Shown one piece after another: positions 52,541 through 62,104 of a stretch of 64,000 nucleotides of DNA (position 1 is the stretch's first letter; every line of letters begins with the position of its first letter). Origin of the DNA: Peribacillus simplex (GTDB lineage: Bacteria; Bacillota; Bacilli; Bacillales; DSM-1321). The position numbers and the translations under genes were made by a program. The DNA lies in contig NZ_FTMX01000008.1 in NCBI RefSeq assembly GCF_900156045.1, forward strand, positions 62,001 through 126,000. The letters run 5' to 3'. A model generated the notes under the pieces. That model saw only the letters and a program-made list of their open reading frames with translations, ran no database searches and was not told the DNA's origin.

Positions 52541-54139
52541 TCTTTTATCCGAATAAGCGATATGTTTTTCTTGAAGTTTGCGTTTTAAGATTTTACCGAC
52601 CGCCGTCTTTGGAAGTTCACTTTCAAATGTGATTGCTTTTGGAACTTTAAAGGCAGCGAGCTGCTTTCGGCAATAATCCTTCAATTCGTTTTCAGTTATT
52701 CTTTCATTTGGTTTTAGAACTACCGCAGCATGTACCGTTTCACCGCGATATTGATCGGGAACGCCAAAGACGGCAGCTTCCAGTACCTTAGGATGGCTGT
52801 ATAGTATATCTTCAATTTCAATTGGATAAATATTGAAACCGCCTGCGATGATCATCTCTTTCTTCCGTCCCACAATGTAAAAGAAGCCATCTTCATCCAT
52901 CTTGGCAATATCACCGGTATGCAGCCATCCGTTTTGAATCGTCTGCCGCGTCTCTTCAGGCATACCCCAATAGCCTTTCATTACCTGTGGACCCTTTATG
53001 ACCAATTCACCTGGTGTATCAACCAAAAGGGCTGGCTCTCCTGTAATACTGTCAATGATCGCGGCATCGGTATTTTGTATAGGAATCCCGATACTTCCGG
53101 GTTTTTGCAGGCCACTAACTGGATTCCGGTGCGTGACTGGTGACGCCTCGGACAGTCCATAACCCTCTGCAATCTTTGTTCCACTCAATTCGTTGAATCT
53201 TGACAGTACATTCAATGGCAATGGTGACGAACCCGAAACGCAAGATTTCAATGTATCCAAATCAAATGGATGGGACTGGTAATATTGTAATAAAGCAATA
53301 TACATCGTCGGTACCCCTGGAAAAATAGTCGGTTTAAGATTATTGATAATTTCGACGATCTCCGGCACCTGAAACCGGGATACAAGAATTAATTCCCCGC
53401 CATTATAAAACGTCAGGTTCATCCCGGAAGTCATGCCGTAAACATGAAATAATGGGGAAACGCCAAGTACCTTTTCCTTCCCCTTTTGAGTATTGATTCT
53501 TGAAGTGGCTGCACTTTGCAGCGTATTAGCAACAATATTACGATGGGTTAGCATCGCCCCTTTAGAACGCCCTGTCGTTCCTCCTGTATATTGGAGAACT
53601 GCGACATCTTCGGCAGGTTCAATCTCCACAGTGAAATCCGCCTCATTTACAGATAGTAGTTTTTTTGTCATTTCACATTTGCCGGTTTCCAGCGACACGC
53701 TCAACACCTTTTCAACATCGGTTTCAGCTATAACTGCTTCAACTATTGGCAATAAATCGTCGAGCACAATGATGTGCCTTGCACCTGAGTCTTTCAGGAC
53801 ATGTATTAATTCGTTCGCCTTATACATTGGGTTGATTTGGACAACAATGGCTCCATTCAAAAGGGTTCCAAAAAAACCAATTGGATATTGTGGACAATTG
53901 GGAAGCATAAGAGCCACACGATCTCCCTTTCCAATACCTTCATCAGCAAGCACGCGTGCACATCTTTTCACTAACATCCCCAACTCTGAATATGTATACC
54001 TTTGCTCCATGAACGTAACCGCTGTTTTATTCGAATACTGTTCGACTGATTGATAAAATAGTTCTGTCAAAGACATTTCAGGAATATCAATCTCAATTGG
54101 ATTTCCTTGCGGGATATGCTTTTTCCAGGGTCTATCCAT
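52538..54139 (-). CDS. AMP-dependent carboxylate-CoA ligase
   Basis: A 533-residue adenylate-forming ligase. Y-T-G-G-T-T-G-R-S-K-G (about 172) is the P-loop, Y-G-L-S-E-A-S the A5 motif, G-W-L-H-T-G-D the A7/A8 region and P-K-T-A-V-G-K-I-L-K-R-K the catalytic-lysine segment. It forms the CoA thioester of a fatty or other carboxylic acid. First gene of the sigma-54-driven operon, so it defines the entry step. ATG 54139 is 5 nt after GGGGAG; ATG 54163 is less well placed. Confidence 0.9.
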   Translation of the reverse strand: MDRPWKKHIPQGNPIEIDIPEMSLTELFYQSVEQYSNKTAVTFMEQRYTYSELGMLVKRCARVLADEGIGKGDRVALMLPNCPQYPIGFFGTLLNGAIVVQINPMYKANELIHVLKDSGARHIIVLDDLLPIVEAVIAETDVEKVLSVSLETGKCEMTKKLLSVNEADFTVEIEPAEDVAVLQYTGGTTGRSKGAMLTHRNIVANTLQSAATSRINTQKGKEKVLGVSPLFHVYGMTSGMNLTFYNGGELILVSRFQVPEIVEIINNLKPTIFPGVPTMYIALLQYYQSHPFDLDTLKSCVSGSSPLPLNVLSRFNELSGTKIAEGYGLSEASPVTHRNPVSGLQKPGSIGIPIQNTDAAIIDSITGEPALLVDTPGELVIKGPQVMKGYWGMPEETRQTIQNGWLHTGDIAKMDEDGFFYIVGRKKEMIIAGGFNIYPIEIEDILYSHPKVLEAAVFGVPDQYRGETVHAAVVLKPNERITENELKDYCRKQLAAFKVPKAITFESELPKTAVGKILKRKLQEKHIAYSDKR

Positions 54140-54190
54140 TGGTTCTCCCCTTTCTTCATTCAAAAAAATAAAGAAGTCATACTAAACAAT

Positions 54191-54207
54191 ATGCAAGGAG
54201 TGTGCCA
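54191..54207 (-). promoter_or_regulatory. Sigma-54 (SigL) promoter of the acyl-CoA operon
   Basis: The minus strand reads TGGCAC-ACTCC-TTGCAT, agreeing with the sigma-54 consensus at all fixed positions (-24 GG at 54206-54205, -12 GC at 54194-54193). It lies about 50 bp before the ligase start, with nothing else between. Confidence 0.88.
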
Positions 54208-54312
54208 AAAATAAATCGTTATGTTACATAGATTCAATTAATGGTAAAATTCAAAATTGAATTATTAGCTGTCCTCTTAATAATATAAGGTTCATAATAC
54301 TATGATTTAAAT

Positions 54313-54337
54313 TTGACTTAATAAGTCATTTTTGAAT
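54313..54337. promoter_or_regulatory. Candidate activator-binding UAS for the acyl-CoA promoter
   Basis: TTGACT-N7-TCATTT-T-TGAAT starts 120 bp upstream of the -12 GC and includes the perfect dyad TGACTTAATAAGTCA (54314-54328). The same blocks precede the Liv-type sigma-54 promoter at equal distance, so it is the best candidate for the activator's binding site. Confidence 0.65.
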
Positions 54338-54432
54338 TGAGTGATTACCTTCGTAAAAGGACTCAACTTGTAGTGCGGGGCAGGTGGGGATTATTTTCCG
54401 GAAGGATATAACTAGTCATTTATAGAAAAATA

Positions 54433-54463
54433 AACGGGATGCTGATAAGATCAGCATCCCGTT
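54433..54463 (-). terminator. Terminator of parEC
   Basis: A perfect 14-bp stem (AACGGGATGCTGAT and complement) with a 3-nt loop is followed on the minus strand by TATTTTTC, 12 bp past the parC stop codon. Confidence 0.82.
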
Positions 54464-54474
54464 CAAAAAATGAT

Positions 54475-56919
54475 TCACTGCTCTATGGCGGAGTCATCTT
54501 CCAATGATATTTTCCATAATTCTTTCGCTTTTCCGCTAACTGTTTCATCAAAAACAAATGAGCCATTCGTATATCGATCATGATTTTTTAATGAAGCGGC
54601 ATGAATCGTTTCAATCGTTCCCTTTTCAGAAAGAATGAATAGACTGTCTGTTTTGTTAATAATATCGAAACCAATGACCCTATGAGGATTCGATTTCAAT
54701 TCCCTCAAGACCACGACACCGCGTTTTGCCCTGCTCGTTTTTTCAAACTCGGTTAATTTCATTTTCTTTATGGCCCCGCGCTGTGTAACGATAAAGATCG
54801 ATTCTTTACTATCCTTGGCCAAAACCTTTCCGCCAATGACATAGTCATCTTCTTTCAAATTAATCCCTTTGACTCCTGCTGCCCGAACACCGACAACACT
54901 TACTTCTTCTTCATCAAACCATAAACCGTATCCGTTATGAGTGACTAGGAAAAGGTCAGCCTGTCCATCGGTATGGTGGACATCAACCAGTTCATCGTCA
55001 CCTTTTAAATTGACACCAACCAGAGGTTTTGAATGACGCTGGGCTTTATAGGAAGCTAATTCTGTCTTTTTCACCATACCATTTTTCGTGATGAACACTA
55101 AGAATTCCGGCATGGTAAAATCTTTGATAGGAATCGCTTTTATGATTTGTTCTTCCCTGTCGATCGGAATGATGTTCGCGATATGCTGTCCGGTTTCCTT
55201 CCAGCGAATATCAGGAAGCTGATGAACTGGACAATAGAGGTAGTTCCCTTTGGATGTGAACAGCAATAGGACATCTGTTGTATTCATCTCCAGCCTCTGG
55301 AGCAGGCGATCGGAATCCTTCATGCCAAAATCAAGACCTCCTGATGCTGCATAAGATCGTAACGATGTCCGTTTGACATAGCCTTCTTTCGTCACGGTAA
55401 CCATCACGTCTTCACTCGCTATCAAGACTTCAAGATTGATTTTGATTTCTTCAATTTCTTTTTCGATTTTGGAACGCCGTCCGTCATCAAAGCCCTTTTT
55501 AATGAATCGAAGTTCTTTTTTAATTACTTGTAGAAGAGCTTTTTCACTGCCAAGAATCTTTGTCAATTCCTCAATTTTGTTCTTCAATTCCGCCGCCTCT
55601 GCTTCAAGTGCTGTAATATCCGTATTTGTCAGCCTATATAACTGCAAGGAGACAATGGCTTCAGCTTGCGCTTCTGTAAAAGCGAATTTAGCAATGAGGT
55701 TATCTTTAGCATTCCGTTTGTCTTTAGATGCCCGGATGACAGCGATGACTTCATCTAATATGGATAAAGCCTTCACTAAACCATCAACGATATGTGCCCT
55801 GTCATGTGCCTTTTGCAACTCATAACGTGAACGGTTCACGATTACCTCTTTACGGTGTTCGATATATGCATCGAGCATTTTAGGCAGGCTCATCAATGTT
55901 GGCCGTTTTTTATATATCGCAACCATATTGAAATTGTATGCGATTTGGAGATCGGAATTTTTGTATAAATAATGCAGGACTCCATTTGCATCTGCTTCTT
56001 TTTTCAGTTCAATGACAATCCGCAGTCCTGTACGGTCGGTTTCATCCCTTACTTCGGCGATGCCTTCCACTTTCCGGTCTAGACGGAACTCATCCATTTT
56101 CTTAACAAGGTTTGCTTTATTGACTTCATATGGGATTTCAGTGATGACGATTTGCTGTTTGCCGCCCCGAATCGTTTCCACATCCGCCAACCCGCGAATG
56201 ATTATTTTTCCTTTACCTGTTTCATAGGCCTTACGAATGCCTTCAATTCCTTGAATGATACCGCCAGTAGGAAAATCCGGACCTTTAATGACCGTCATTA
56301 AATCAGCGACTGTCGCTTCCGGCTTATCGATTCGCATAATGGCAGCATCAATGACCTCACCAAGTTGATGTGGCGGTATTTCAGTGGCATAGCCGGCTGA
56401 AATTCCTGTAGAGCCGTTTACAAGCAGGTTAGGGAACATTGCAGGCAATACAATGGGCTCTTCTGAAGTATCATCAAAGTTCGGTACGAAATCGACCGTC
56501 CTTTTTTCAATATCCCGGAGCATCTCGGAGGCGATCGATGAAAGCCTTGCTTCCGTATAACGCATCGCAGCAGGCGGATCACCATCGATACTGCCATTGT
56601 TTCCGTGCATTTGGACCATGACCTTCCGCAGCTTCCAGTCTTGGCTCATCCGAACCATTGCCTCATAAACGGATGAATCACCGTGAGGGTGATAGTTACC
56701 AATTACATTACCGACAGTTTTTGCGGATTTCCTAAATCCCTTTTCCTGAGTATTTCCTTCGACATGCATCGCATACAATATCCTGCGCTGCACCGGTTTT
56801 AAACCGTCCCTAGCATCTGGAAGTGCCCGATCTTGGATAATATATTTACTATAACGCCCGAAGCGGTCACCAATTACCTCTTCAAGCGGCAAATCTCTAA
56901 ACGTTTCTTCAAATACCAT
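54475..56919 (-). CDS. parC: DNA topoisomerase IV subunit A
   Basis: An 814-residue type IIA topoisomerase subunit that cuts and rejoins DNA to separate daughter chromosomes. The catalytic Tyr121 is in A-A-M-R-Y-T-E-A-R. The quinolone-resistance region reads [10 protein letters not shown] (Ser82 and Glu86, equal to S. aureus Ser80/Glu84), the wild-type, sensitive form. The C-terminal beta-propeller repeats follow residue 490. ATG 56919 overlaps the end of parE by 11 bp with its GAGGAGG site inside parE; an earlier in-frame start at 57027 would add 36 non-conserved residues. Confidence 0.96.
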   Translation of the reverse strand: MVFEETFRDLPLEEVIGDRFGRYSKYIIQDRALPDARDGLKPVQRRILYAMHVEGNTQEKGFRKSAKTVGNVIGNYHPHGDSSVYEAMVRMSQDWKLRKVMVQMHGNNGSIDGDPPAAMRYTEARLSSIASEMLRDIEKRTVDFVPNFDDTSEEPIVLPAMFPNLLVNGSTGISAGYATEIPPHQLGEVIDAAIMRIDKPEATVADLMTVIKGPDFPTGGIIQGIEGIRKAYETGKGKIIIRGLADVETIRGGKQQIVITEIPYEVNKANLVKKMDEFRLDRKVEGIAEVRDETDRTGLRIVIELKKEADANGVLHYLYKNSDLQIAYNFNMVAIYKKRPTLMSLPKMLDAYIEHRKEVIVNRSRYELQKAHDRAHIVDGLVKALSILDEVIAVIRASKDKRNAKDNLIAKFAFTEAQAEAIVSLQLYRLTNTDITALEAEAAELKNKIEELTKILGSEKALLQVIKKELRFIKKGFDDGRRSKIEKEIEEIKINLEVLIASEDVMVTVTKEGYVKRTSLRSYAASGGLDFGMKDSDRLLQRLEMNTTDVLLLFTSKGNYLYCPVHQLPDIRWKETGQHIANIIPIDREEQIIKAIPIKDFTMPEFLVFITKNGMVKKTELASYKAQRHSKPLVGVNLKGDDELVDVHHTDGQADLFLVTHNGYGLWFDEEEVSVVGVRAAGVKGINLKEDDYVIGGKVLAKDSKESIFIVTQRGAIKKMKLTEFEKTSRAKRGVVVLRELKSNPHRVIGFDIINKTDSLFILSEKGTIETIHAASLKNHDRYTNGSFVFDETVSGKAKELWKISLEDDSAIEQ

Positions 56920-58894
56920 CGTTAATGACCTCCTCTTCAATCGACATATTTTCATTATCCAAAATATTCGATTCCTCTTCGAGACCAAAAGCGACATTGG
57001 CTTCAATCCACTTACGACGCGGTTCAACCTTATCTCCCATCAACGTTGTCACACGTCTTTCTGCACGGGCACCATCATCGATCTTCACACGTATCAATGT
57101 CCTTGTTTCCGGGTTCATGGTGGTATCCCATAATTGGTCGGCATTCATCTCACCCAGCCCTTTATAGCGCTGAATCATATAGCCTTTCCCCACCTTGTCT
57201 ATCGCTCCCTGAAGTTCTTCGTCACTCCAAGCATATTCAATGACTTCTTTTTTCCCGGTCCCTTTGCTCACTTTATATAAAGGGGGCAAGGCAATGTAAA
57301 CCTTTCCTGACTCTATTAACGGCTTCATATAGCGATAAAAGAAAGTCAGCAGCAGCACTTGGATATGTGCCCCATCCGTATCGGCATCAGTCATGATGAT
57401 CACTTTATCATAGTTAGTGTCCGGCGTGTTGAACTCCGCCCCGACACCTCCGCCGATGGCATGGATGATCGTATTTATTTCCTCGTTTTTAAAAATATCC
57501 GCCAGTTTTGCCTTTTCCGTATTGATAACTTTACCCCGTAATGGCAGTACTGCTTGGAAACGGCGATCCCGCCCTTGTTTAGCGGATCCCCCAGCAGAGT
57601 CTCCTTCCACAAGATACAATTCATTCCGTTCGGGATTTTTCGATTGAGCTGGTGTTAATTTCCCAGAAAGGATGGCATCGGATTTTTTCCGTTTCTTCCC
57701 GCTTCTTGCGTCTTCACGAGCTTTGCGTGCCGCTTCCCTTGCTTGGAACGCTTTAATCGCTTTTTTAACCAATAGGGTACTCGTGGTCGGATCTTCTTCA
57801 AAAAAGTAGGCTAAGTGCTCTGATACGATGGAATCAACTGCAGAACGGGCTTCACTGGTTCCTAGCTTGCTCTTGGTTTGTCCTTCGAATTGAAGAAGTT
57901 CTTCAGGGATACGTACTGAAATGATTGAAGACAAGCCTTCACGTATATCGGTACCTTCGAGGTTTTTATCTTTTTCCTTTAATAGCCCCATTTTTCTGGC
58001 ATAATCATTAAATGCCCTTGTCATGGCCGTTTTTGCACCAATCTCATGGGTGCCACCGTCTTTTGTACGAACGTTATTTACAAAGCTTAAAATATTTTCT
58101 GAATAACCATCGTTAAATTGAAAGGCGAGTTCGACTTCTATCCCATTTTGTTCCCCTTCCAAGCTGACTACACTATGAAGGGTCTCTTTTTCTTCATTTA
58201 AATAATCAACAAACGCTTCAATTCCATTTTCATAGTAAAAAATTTCATTATGGTCGTTACGCTCATCCGTCAATTCTATCTTCATGCCTTTTAAAAGAAA
58301 AGCCGATTCGCGAAGACGCTCACATAGGATATCATAATTAAAAGTCGTCACCGAAAATATTTTTGGATCGGGCTTGAAGTGGATTTTGGTCCCAGCTTGA
58401 TTGGTTTTACCAATTTTCTCCAGTGTGGTTTCTGGCTTTCCGCCATTGAAAAAACGTTGTTCGTAAATGAACCCGTCCCGTTTGATCGTCACGACAAGCC
58501 ATTCAGACAACGCGTTAACGACCGAAGCACCTACTCCATGAAGGCCTCCACTCGTTTTATATCCGCCTTGCCCAAATTTACCTCCAGCATGAAGAATCGT
58601 CAAAATGACTTCAGGCGTCGGTTTACCTAATTTATGCATGCCAATAGGCATTCCGCGCCCTTTATCAGACACACTTACACTGTTATCTTTATGTATTTTC
58701 ACACTTATTTGGTCTCCATATCCAGCTAAAGCCTCATCTACGGAGTTATCTACAATCTCATACACTAAATGATGAAGTCCGCGTGCATCAGTACTGCCGA
58801 TATACATACCGGGACGTTTTCTGACCGCTTCGAGTCCTTCCAGTACCTGAATTGCATCATCATTGTACTCGATTGTTTTTACTTTCTTTGCCAC
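56909..58894 (-). CDS. parE: DNA topoisomerase IV subunit B
   Basis: A 661-residue GHKL ATPase/Toprim subunit. [10 protein letters not shown] holds the ATP-binding Asn, G-R-G-M-P-I and [14 protein letters not shown] follow, and the Toprim motifs are E-G-D-S-A-G-G-S-A (about 430) and [10 protein letters not shown]. It supplies ATP-driven strand passage with ParC. The likely start is GTG 58894, 7 nt after AAAGGGG; an upstream in-frame ATG would add nine residues. The operon promoter carries a LexA-like box. Confidence 0.95.
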   Translation of the reverse strand: MAKKVKTIEYNDDAIQVLEGLEAVRKRPGMYIGSTDARGLHHLVYEIVDNSVDEALAGYGDQISVKIHKDNSVSVSDKGRGMPIGMHKLGKPTPEVILTILHAGGKFGQGGYKTSGGLHGVGASVVNALSEWLVVTIKRDGFIYEQRFFNGGKPETTLEKIGKTNQAGTKIHFKPDPKIFSVTTFNYDILCERLRESAFLLKGMKIELTDERNDHNEIFYYENGIEAFVDYLNEEKETLHSVVSLEGEQNGIEVELAFQFNDGYSENILSFVNNVRTKDGGTHEIGAKTAMTRAFNDYARKMGLLKEKDKNLEGTDIREGLSSIISVRIPEELLQFEGQTKSKLGTSEARSAVDSIVSEHLAYFFEEDPTTSTLLVKKAIKAFQAREAARKAREDARSGKKRKKSDAILSGKLTPAQSKNPERNELYLVEGDSAGGSAKQGRDRRFQAVLPLRGKVINTEKAKLADIFKNEEINTIIHAIGGGVGAEFNTPDTNYDKVIIMTDADTDGAHIQVLLLTFFYRYMKPLIESGKVYIALPPLYKVSKGTGKKEVIEYAWSDEELQGAIDKVGKGYMIQRYKGLGEMNADQLWDTTMNPETRTLIRVKIDDGARAERRVTTLMGDKVEPRRKWIEANVAFGLEEESNILDNENMSIEEEVINDGI

Positions 58895-59000
58895 AGAAAT
58901 TCCCCTTTCCTTACTAAACACAATTTCCGGGCCAAATCATACTGCAATGAAATGACTCACTAGCTTAACAAATCCATTAATACGTTAATATCATATAAAA

Positions 59001-59029
59001 AGTATAATACTTTCCTGAACAAAGAACAA
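59001..59029 (-). promoter_or_regulatory. SigA promoter of parEC
   Basis: On the minus strand TTGTTC (59029-59024) and TATACT (59006-59001) are spaced 17 bp apart, about 107 bp before the parE GTG. Confidence 0.6.
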
Positions 59030-59036
59030 GTGTTCT
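59023..59036. promoter_or_regulatory. LexA (SOS) box over the parEC promoter
   Basis: AGAACAAGTGTTCT matches the Bacillus LexA consensus CGAACRNRYGTTYC at 12 of 14 positions, with intact GAAC-N4-GTTC. It covers the -35 box. In B. subtilis parEC belongs to the LexA regulon, so conservation of this control is expected. Confidence 0.7.
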
Positions 59037-59246
59037 ATTTTTTTGTCCTTTTTATTAGCGTTTGCACATTTGTGTGGAACAAAACGTATCATAGCTACCA
59101 TTCTAATTGTAGCGGTAAATTTTCATTTGGCAAATATACTTTTATTTTTTTAATCAAATTAAGCTTTAATGGCCTTTCTTTTCTACCGCTCAATGCCCGC
59201 TATGGCTGCCTTTTAGTTTTTCCCCGGTTTAGATGCAGCGATGCCT

Positions 59247-59273
59247 AAAAAAAAGAACGGAAGATCCGCTCTT
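59247..59273 (-). terminator. Terminator of yneT
   Basis: AAGAGCGGA pairs with TCCGTTCTT on the minus strand (nine pairs, one G-U) around a 3-nt loop and is followed by a run of T, 5 bp past the yneT stop codon. Confidence 0.75.
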
Positions 59274-59277
59274 CAAT

Positions 59278-59688
59278 TTACTTGGTAAGGGCGTGTTCGA
59301 CTTTTATGCATCGATTCATGATGACAGTATATCCTTTTTCTTTTAAAAAATTATAGGCTTCTTCATTTTCCACCCCTAGCTGCGCCCAAAAGATATCTGC
59401 ATCGATTTCTGCAAATTCCTTGGCTATCTCCGGAAGGAACTCTGAACGGCGGAAAACATTGACGATATCGACGTGCCCTTCAATATCTTTCAGGGCTTTA
59501 ACTGCCTTGACACCTAGCACTTCAGATATGGCAGGGTTTACCGGGATGATTTCATATCCGCTATCCTGCATGGCCTTCGATACCATATAAGAAGTACGCT
59601 CAGGGTTATTAGATAAACCAACGACAGCGATGCGCTTCGATTTTTTCAACATCTTTCCCATTTCTTCCCTGCTTGGATTTTCTATCAT
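59278..59688 (-). CDS. yneT: CoA-binding-domain protein YneT
   Basis: A 136-residue Rossmann-like CoA-binding protein (YccU/YneT family): I-A-V-V-G-L-S-N-N-P-E-R-T-S-Y near residue 22, I-I-P-V-N-P, V-N-V-F-R-R-S-E-F, W-A-Q-L-G-V-E-N-E and V-M-N-R-C-I-K-V-E. Its cellular role is not established. Position between plsY and parE is the same as in B. subtilis. ATG 59688 is preferred over a TTG three codons upstream because of ribosome-site spacing. Confidence 0.92.
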   Translation of the reverse strand: MIENPSREEMGKMLKKSKRIAVVGLSNNPERTSYMVSKAMQDSGYEIIPVNPAISEVLGVKAVKALKDIEGHVDIVNVFRRSEFLPEIAKEFAEIDADIFWAQLGVENEEAYNFLKEKGYTVIMNRCIKVEHALTK

Positions 59689-59697
59689 TCTTTTCAA

Positions 59698-60178
59698 TCC
59701 CCTTTATAATAAAATGTAATATTTGACTAAAGAGTATTCCTAACAAAGGTATTTACAGACAAAAGCTGTTTATTACCATTATTAAGAAAAACCATTATAC
59801 AAGAAAGAAAAAGTTTCGAAAAGGCATGACTCACTTAACTTTCTTATGTTCATACAGACTACCACGTATTGTAACAATTTATACAAGGAGGCATCCTTCT
59901 TTTATATTGACGAAAATAAGGAAGGCTAAACCTTTCACCCTTCATGAATTTAACGTATATCAAAAGATGTAAGTTCATCAAGGAAAATTCATTTTTTTAG
60001 TGGATTTTTTTTGGACAGCCGTACCATTTTGTCACGAAAATGTTACAATAAGAGAAGCTTAACAGGTATTTTAAGGCTGTTTTTAGCTATTTCTACACGT
60101 TTATTTTTGAAAAAGGGAACAATCGCCCCTTAAACGTGATAAAAAAAGAAGATTTTTCTTAAAAGAAAGGGTAATAGA
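59698..60178. other. Divergent yneT-plsY intergenic region
   Basis: No gene is seen in these 480 bp. An extended -10 TGTTACAAT (60041-60049) lies 130 bp before plsY with no strong -35, and an AAAGAAAGG ribosome site ends the region. Confidence 0.45.
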
Positions 60179-60766
60179 ATGCTTACATTTATCACTATAC
60201 TGGCTGCATACCTGATCGGCTCGATTCCTTCCGGTTTAATAATTGGTAAAACATTTTACAAAATCGACATCCGGGAGCATGGCAGTAAAAATCTGGGCGG
60301 GACAAATACCTTCAGGACACTTGGTGTCAAGGCAGGGCTAACCGTTACTATCATGGATATACTTAAGGGTACCCTAGCAACTTTCCTGCCGTATATGCTA
60401 GGAGTGGACATGCATTTATTGCTAGCCGGAGTTATTGCGGTCATCGGTCATATGTTTCCCATTTTTGCAAACTTTCGGGGCGGAAAAGCGGTGGCAACTT
60501 CTGCTGGTGTCATTCTTGCTTATGAACCATGGTTTTTTGTCTTTGCCGTCATCATTTTCTTTATATCCTTATACATATCCAAATATGTCTCGCTTTCATC
60601 CATGATTGCTTGTCTACTTGCTCTCATCTACAGTTTAGTTTTTCATAATGATGATCCTGCACTCATTATTGTAATCAGTATAATAACGATCTTCATTTTT
60701 TACCGGCATCGCGCAAACATCAAGCGGATTAAAGATAAAACTGAACCGAAGGTAAAGTGGTTGTAA
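60179..60766 (+). CDS. plsY: Glycerol-3-phosphate acyltransferase PlsY
   Basis: A 195-residue membrane acyltransferase with about five helices. Conserved motifs are G-S-I-P-S-G (residues 13-18), [10 protein letters not shown] (35-44) and [18 protein letters not shown] (about 95-112). It transfers an acyl group from acyl-phosphate to glycerol 3-phosphate, the first step of phospholipid synthesis. Divergent from yneT as in B. subtilis. Confidence 0.96.
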   Translation: MLTFITILAAYLIGSIPSGLIIGKTFYKIDIREHGSKNLGGTNTFRTLGVKAGLTVTIMDILKGTLATFLPYMLGVDMHLLLAGVIAVIGHMFPIFANFRGGKAVATSAGVILAYEPWFFVFAVIIFFISLYISKYVSLSSMIACLLALIYSLVFHNDDPALIIVISIITIFIFYRHRANIKRIKDKTEPKVKWL

Positions 60767-60783
60767 GAACGCATATCCAAGTG

Positions 60784-60813
60784 AAAATAGGCCCGTATGC
60801 ATGGGCCTATTTT
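60784..60813 (+). terminator. Terminator of plsY
   Basis: AAAATAGGCCC and GGGCCTATTTT form a perfect 11-bp stem around an 8-nt loop, 17 bp past the plsY stop codon. Confidence 0.8.
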
Positions 60814-60834
60814 CCATTCTGCAATTCATTAGCC

Positions 60835-61070
60835 GTAGGATACCGGCCATGCTTTGAAACCTTTTAGTATGGTTTCCGATTTCCTGGATGATTGACACTA
60901 ATCCCTGAATTTCCATTTCTGCAGAATCGGTTATATTCCCTTTGATAACCCCGATTATTTCATAAAAGAATTTCTGTTAACTCCAATTCTTTCTCTCCTG
61001 TTTGAACCATTTCCTTGACCCTTAGGACAGAATCAACAACAGCTTTCATATATTCATTTGTTGTTTGCAC
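60835..61070 (-). pseudogene. Decayed gene fragment with coiled-coil-like sequence
   Basis: Two minus-strand frames read like one protein: V-Q-T-T-N-E-Y-M-K-A-V-V-D-S-V-L-R-V (61070 to about 60965), then after a shift Y-E-I-I-G-V-I-K-G-N-I-T-D-S-A-E-M and I-I-Q-E-I-G-N-H-T-K-R-F. The heptad-like pattern and wording resemble the signalling helix of a methyl-accepting chemotaxis protein. The stop at 60962-60960 and the frame change show it is broken. Identity is tentative. Confidence 0.35.
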
Positions 61071-61126
61071 GATTGCATTTCAGCTGTATCCATTTCATTG
61101 AAAGTGAATCGGTTTACCTGCGATAC

Positions 61127-61391
61127 AAATACCCGGAGGAAGAGAAAGCAAACGCGATTTCCTGAGTAGCGGCGAGCGAAACGGAATTAGCCCAAACCAA
61201 GAGGCTTGCCTCTTGGGGTTGTAGGACACTCAACATGGAGTTACAAAGGAACGGGGTAAATGAAGCGATCTGGAAAGGTCCGTCGAAGAAGGTAAAAACC
61301 CTGTAGTTGAAACTTCGTTCCCTCCTGAGTGGATCCTGAGTACGGCGGGACACGAGAAATCCCGTCGGAAGCAGGGAGGACCATCTCCCAA
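61127..61391 (+). rRNA. Orphan 23S rRNA fragment (non-functional)
   Basis: About 265 bp match the 5' part of bacterial 23S rRNA, approximately positions 200-470. Landmarks in order: GAGGAAGAGAAAGC, CCTGAGTAGCGGCGAGCGAA, TTAGCCCAAACCAAGAGGCT, GGTTGTAGGACACTC, CCTCCTGAGTGGATCCTGAG, TACGGCGGGACACG and GGGAGGACCATCTCCCAA. Both ends stop abruptly, and there is no 16S, 5S or tRNA gene around, so it cannot make a ribosome. A few bases differ from typical Bacillus 23S, as expected for a decaying copy. An open frame on the opposite strand is a shadow of it. Confidence 0.88.
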
Positions 61392-61581
61392 AATGAATCA
61401 TTTGGACTATATTCAATTCTTCCAACAAGGTAAAAGGACCTAAAATACCTCTACATTAACTTCCTACCAAAAGAACAGTATGGATTTCGTTTACGGAATA
61501 AATGGTCAAGTAAGGATTGAATAATTGTAGAACAGAAGCTACACTGGAACTAGCCATTAACTATCGATAGGAGAAAGTGCC

Positions 61582-61731
61582 ATGAAGCCATTGCAAATAT
61601 CACCGGAAACCGCACTAAAGTTGTCCAAGTCACTAAACTTGCCTTTAGAGCAAATCATGCATATGCCTACACCCGTCTTGCTGAGAAAGCTTGCCGAGGC
61701 TGAAGCAAAAGAAAAAGAAAATACTAAATAG
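61582..61731 (+). CDS. yycC: Small YycC-family protein
   Basis: A 49-residue protein opening with M-K-P-L-Q-I-S-P-E-T-A-L-K-L-S and containing L-E-Q-I-M-H-M-P, the recognisable YycC pattern of small Bacillus proteins of unknown function. AGGAG lies 8 nt before the ATG and a terminator follows directly, so it is a stand-alone real gene. The C-terminus is Lys/Glu-rich and probably helical. Confidence 0.8.
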   Translation: MKPLQISPETALKLSKSLNLPLEQIMHMPTPVLLRKLAEAEAKEKENTK

Positions 61732-61755
61732 CTGCAGGAATCTGCAGCTATTTTT
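61729..61755 (+). terminator. Terminator of yycC
   Basis: TAGCTGCAG and CTGCAGCTA form a 9-bp stem with a GAAT loop followed by TTTTTG; the stem begins in the yycC stop codon. Confidence 0.8.
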
Positions 61756-61989
61756 GTGTATACACATATATGTGCGAAACGACCTTACGGAGGGCACTCA
61801 ATTTCGTCGTATATACTAATATTTCCTTTTCAGTCCAGTAAATATTTATATACCCTTTCTCCTCCAGCCTGTTTAAAGCTGGAAATAACCTGCCTTGTAT
61901 ATAATGTAAACAACCCCTTCACTTAACTGCTTGAGCTTCCGTTCGATCATCTTCATATCCTTTTGAGCCAATAATGAAAGCAACGCCAT
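61748..61989 (-). pseudogene. Frameshifted PadR-like regulator
   Basis: From ATG 61989, behind AAAGGGGG, the minus strand encodes M-A-L-L-S-L-L-A-Q-K-D and S-E-G-V-V-Y-I. After a shift near 61910 it continues Q-G-R-L-F-P-A-L-N-R-L-E-E-K-G-Y-I and on to a stop at 61750. This is the layout of a PadR winged helix (G-x-L-Y-P-A-L-x-R-L-E-x-x-G). The uninterrupted frame ends after 38 codons, so the protein is probably lost. Confidence 0.6.
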
Positions 61990-62082
61990 TTCCGTACCCC
62001 CTTTTAACAGCTGTGTTTTTGCATAGATTATCACATTAAAAAATTTTAGAACCTTACTAAAAAAAAACCAATATAAGCAAAA

Positions 62083-62104
62083 AAAACCGCACATCGGCGG
62101 TTTT
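62083..62104 (-). terminator. Terminator of Nudix gene
   Basis: AAAACCGC and GCGGTTTT form an 8-bp stem with a 6-nt loop, followed on the minus strand by TTTT; it abuts the Nudix stop codon. Confidence 0.75.

Noticed and set aside
61114-61428. Minus-strand 104-codon open frame
   Set aside because: It is the reverse strand of the 23S rRNA fragment.
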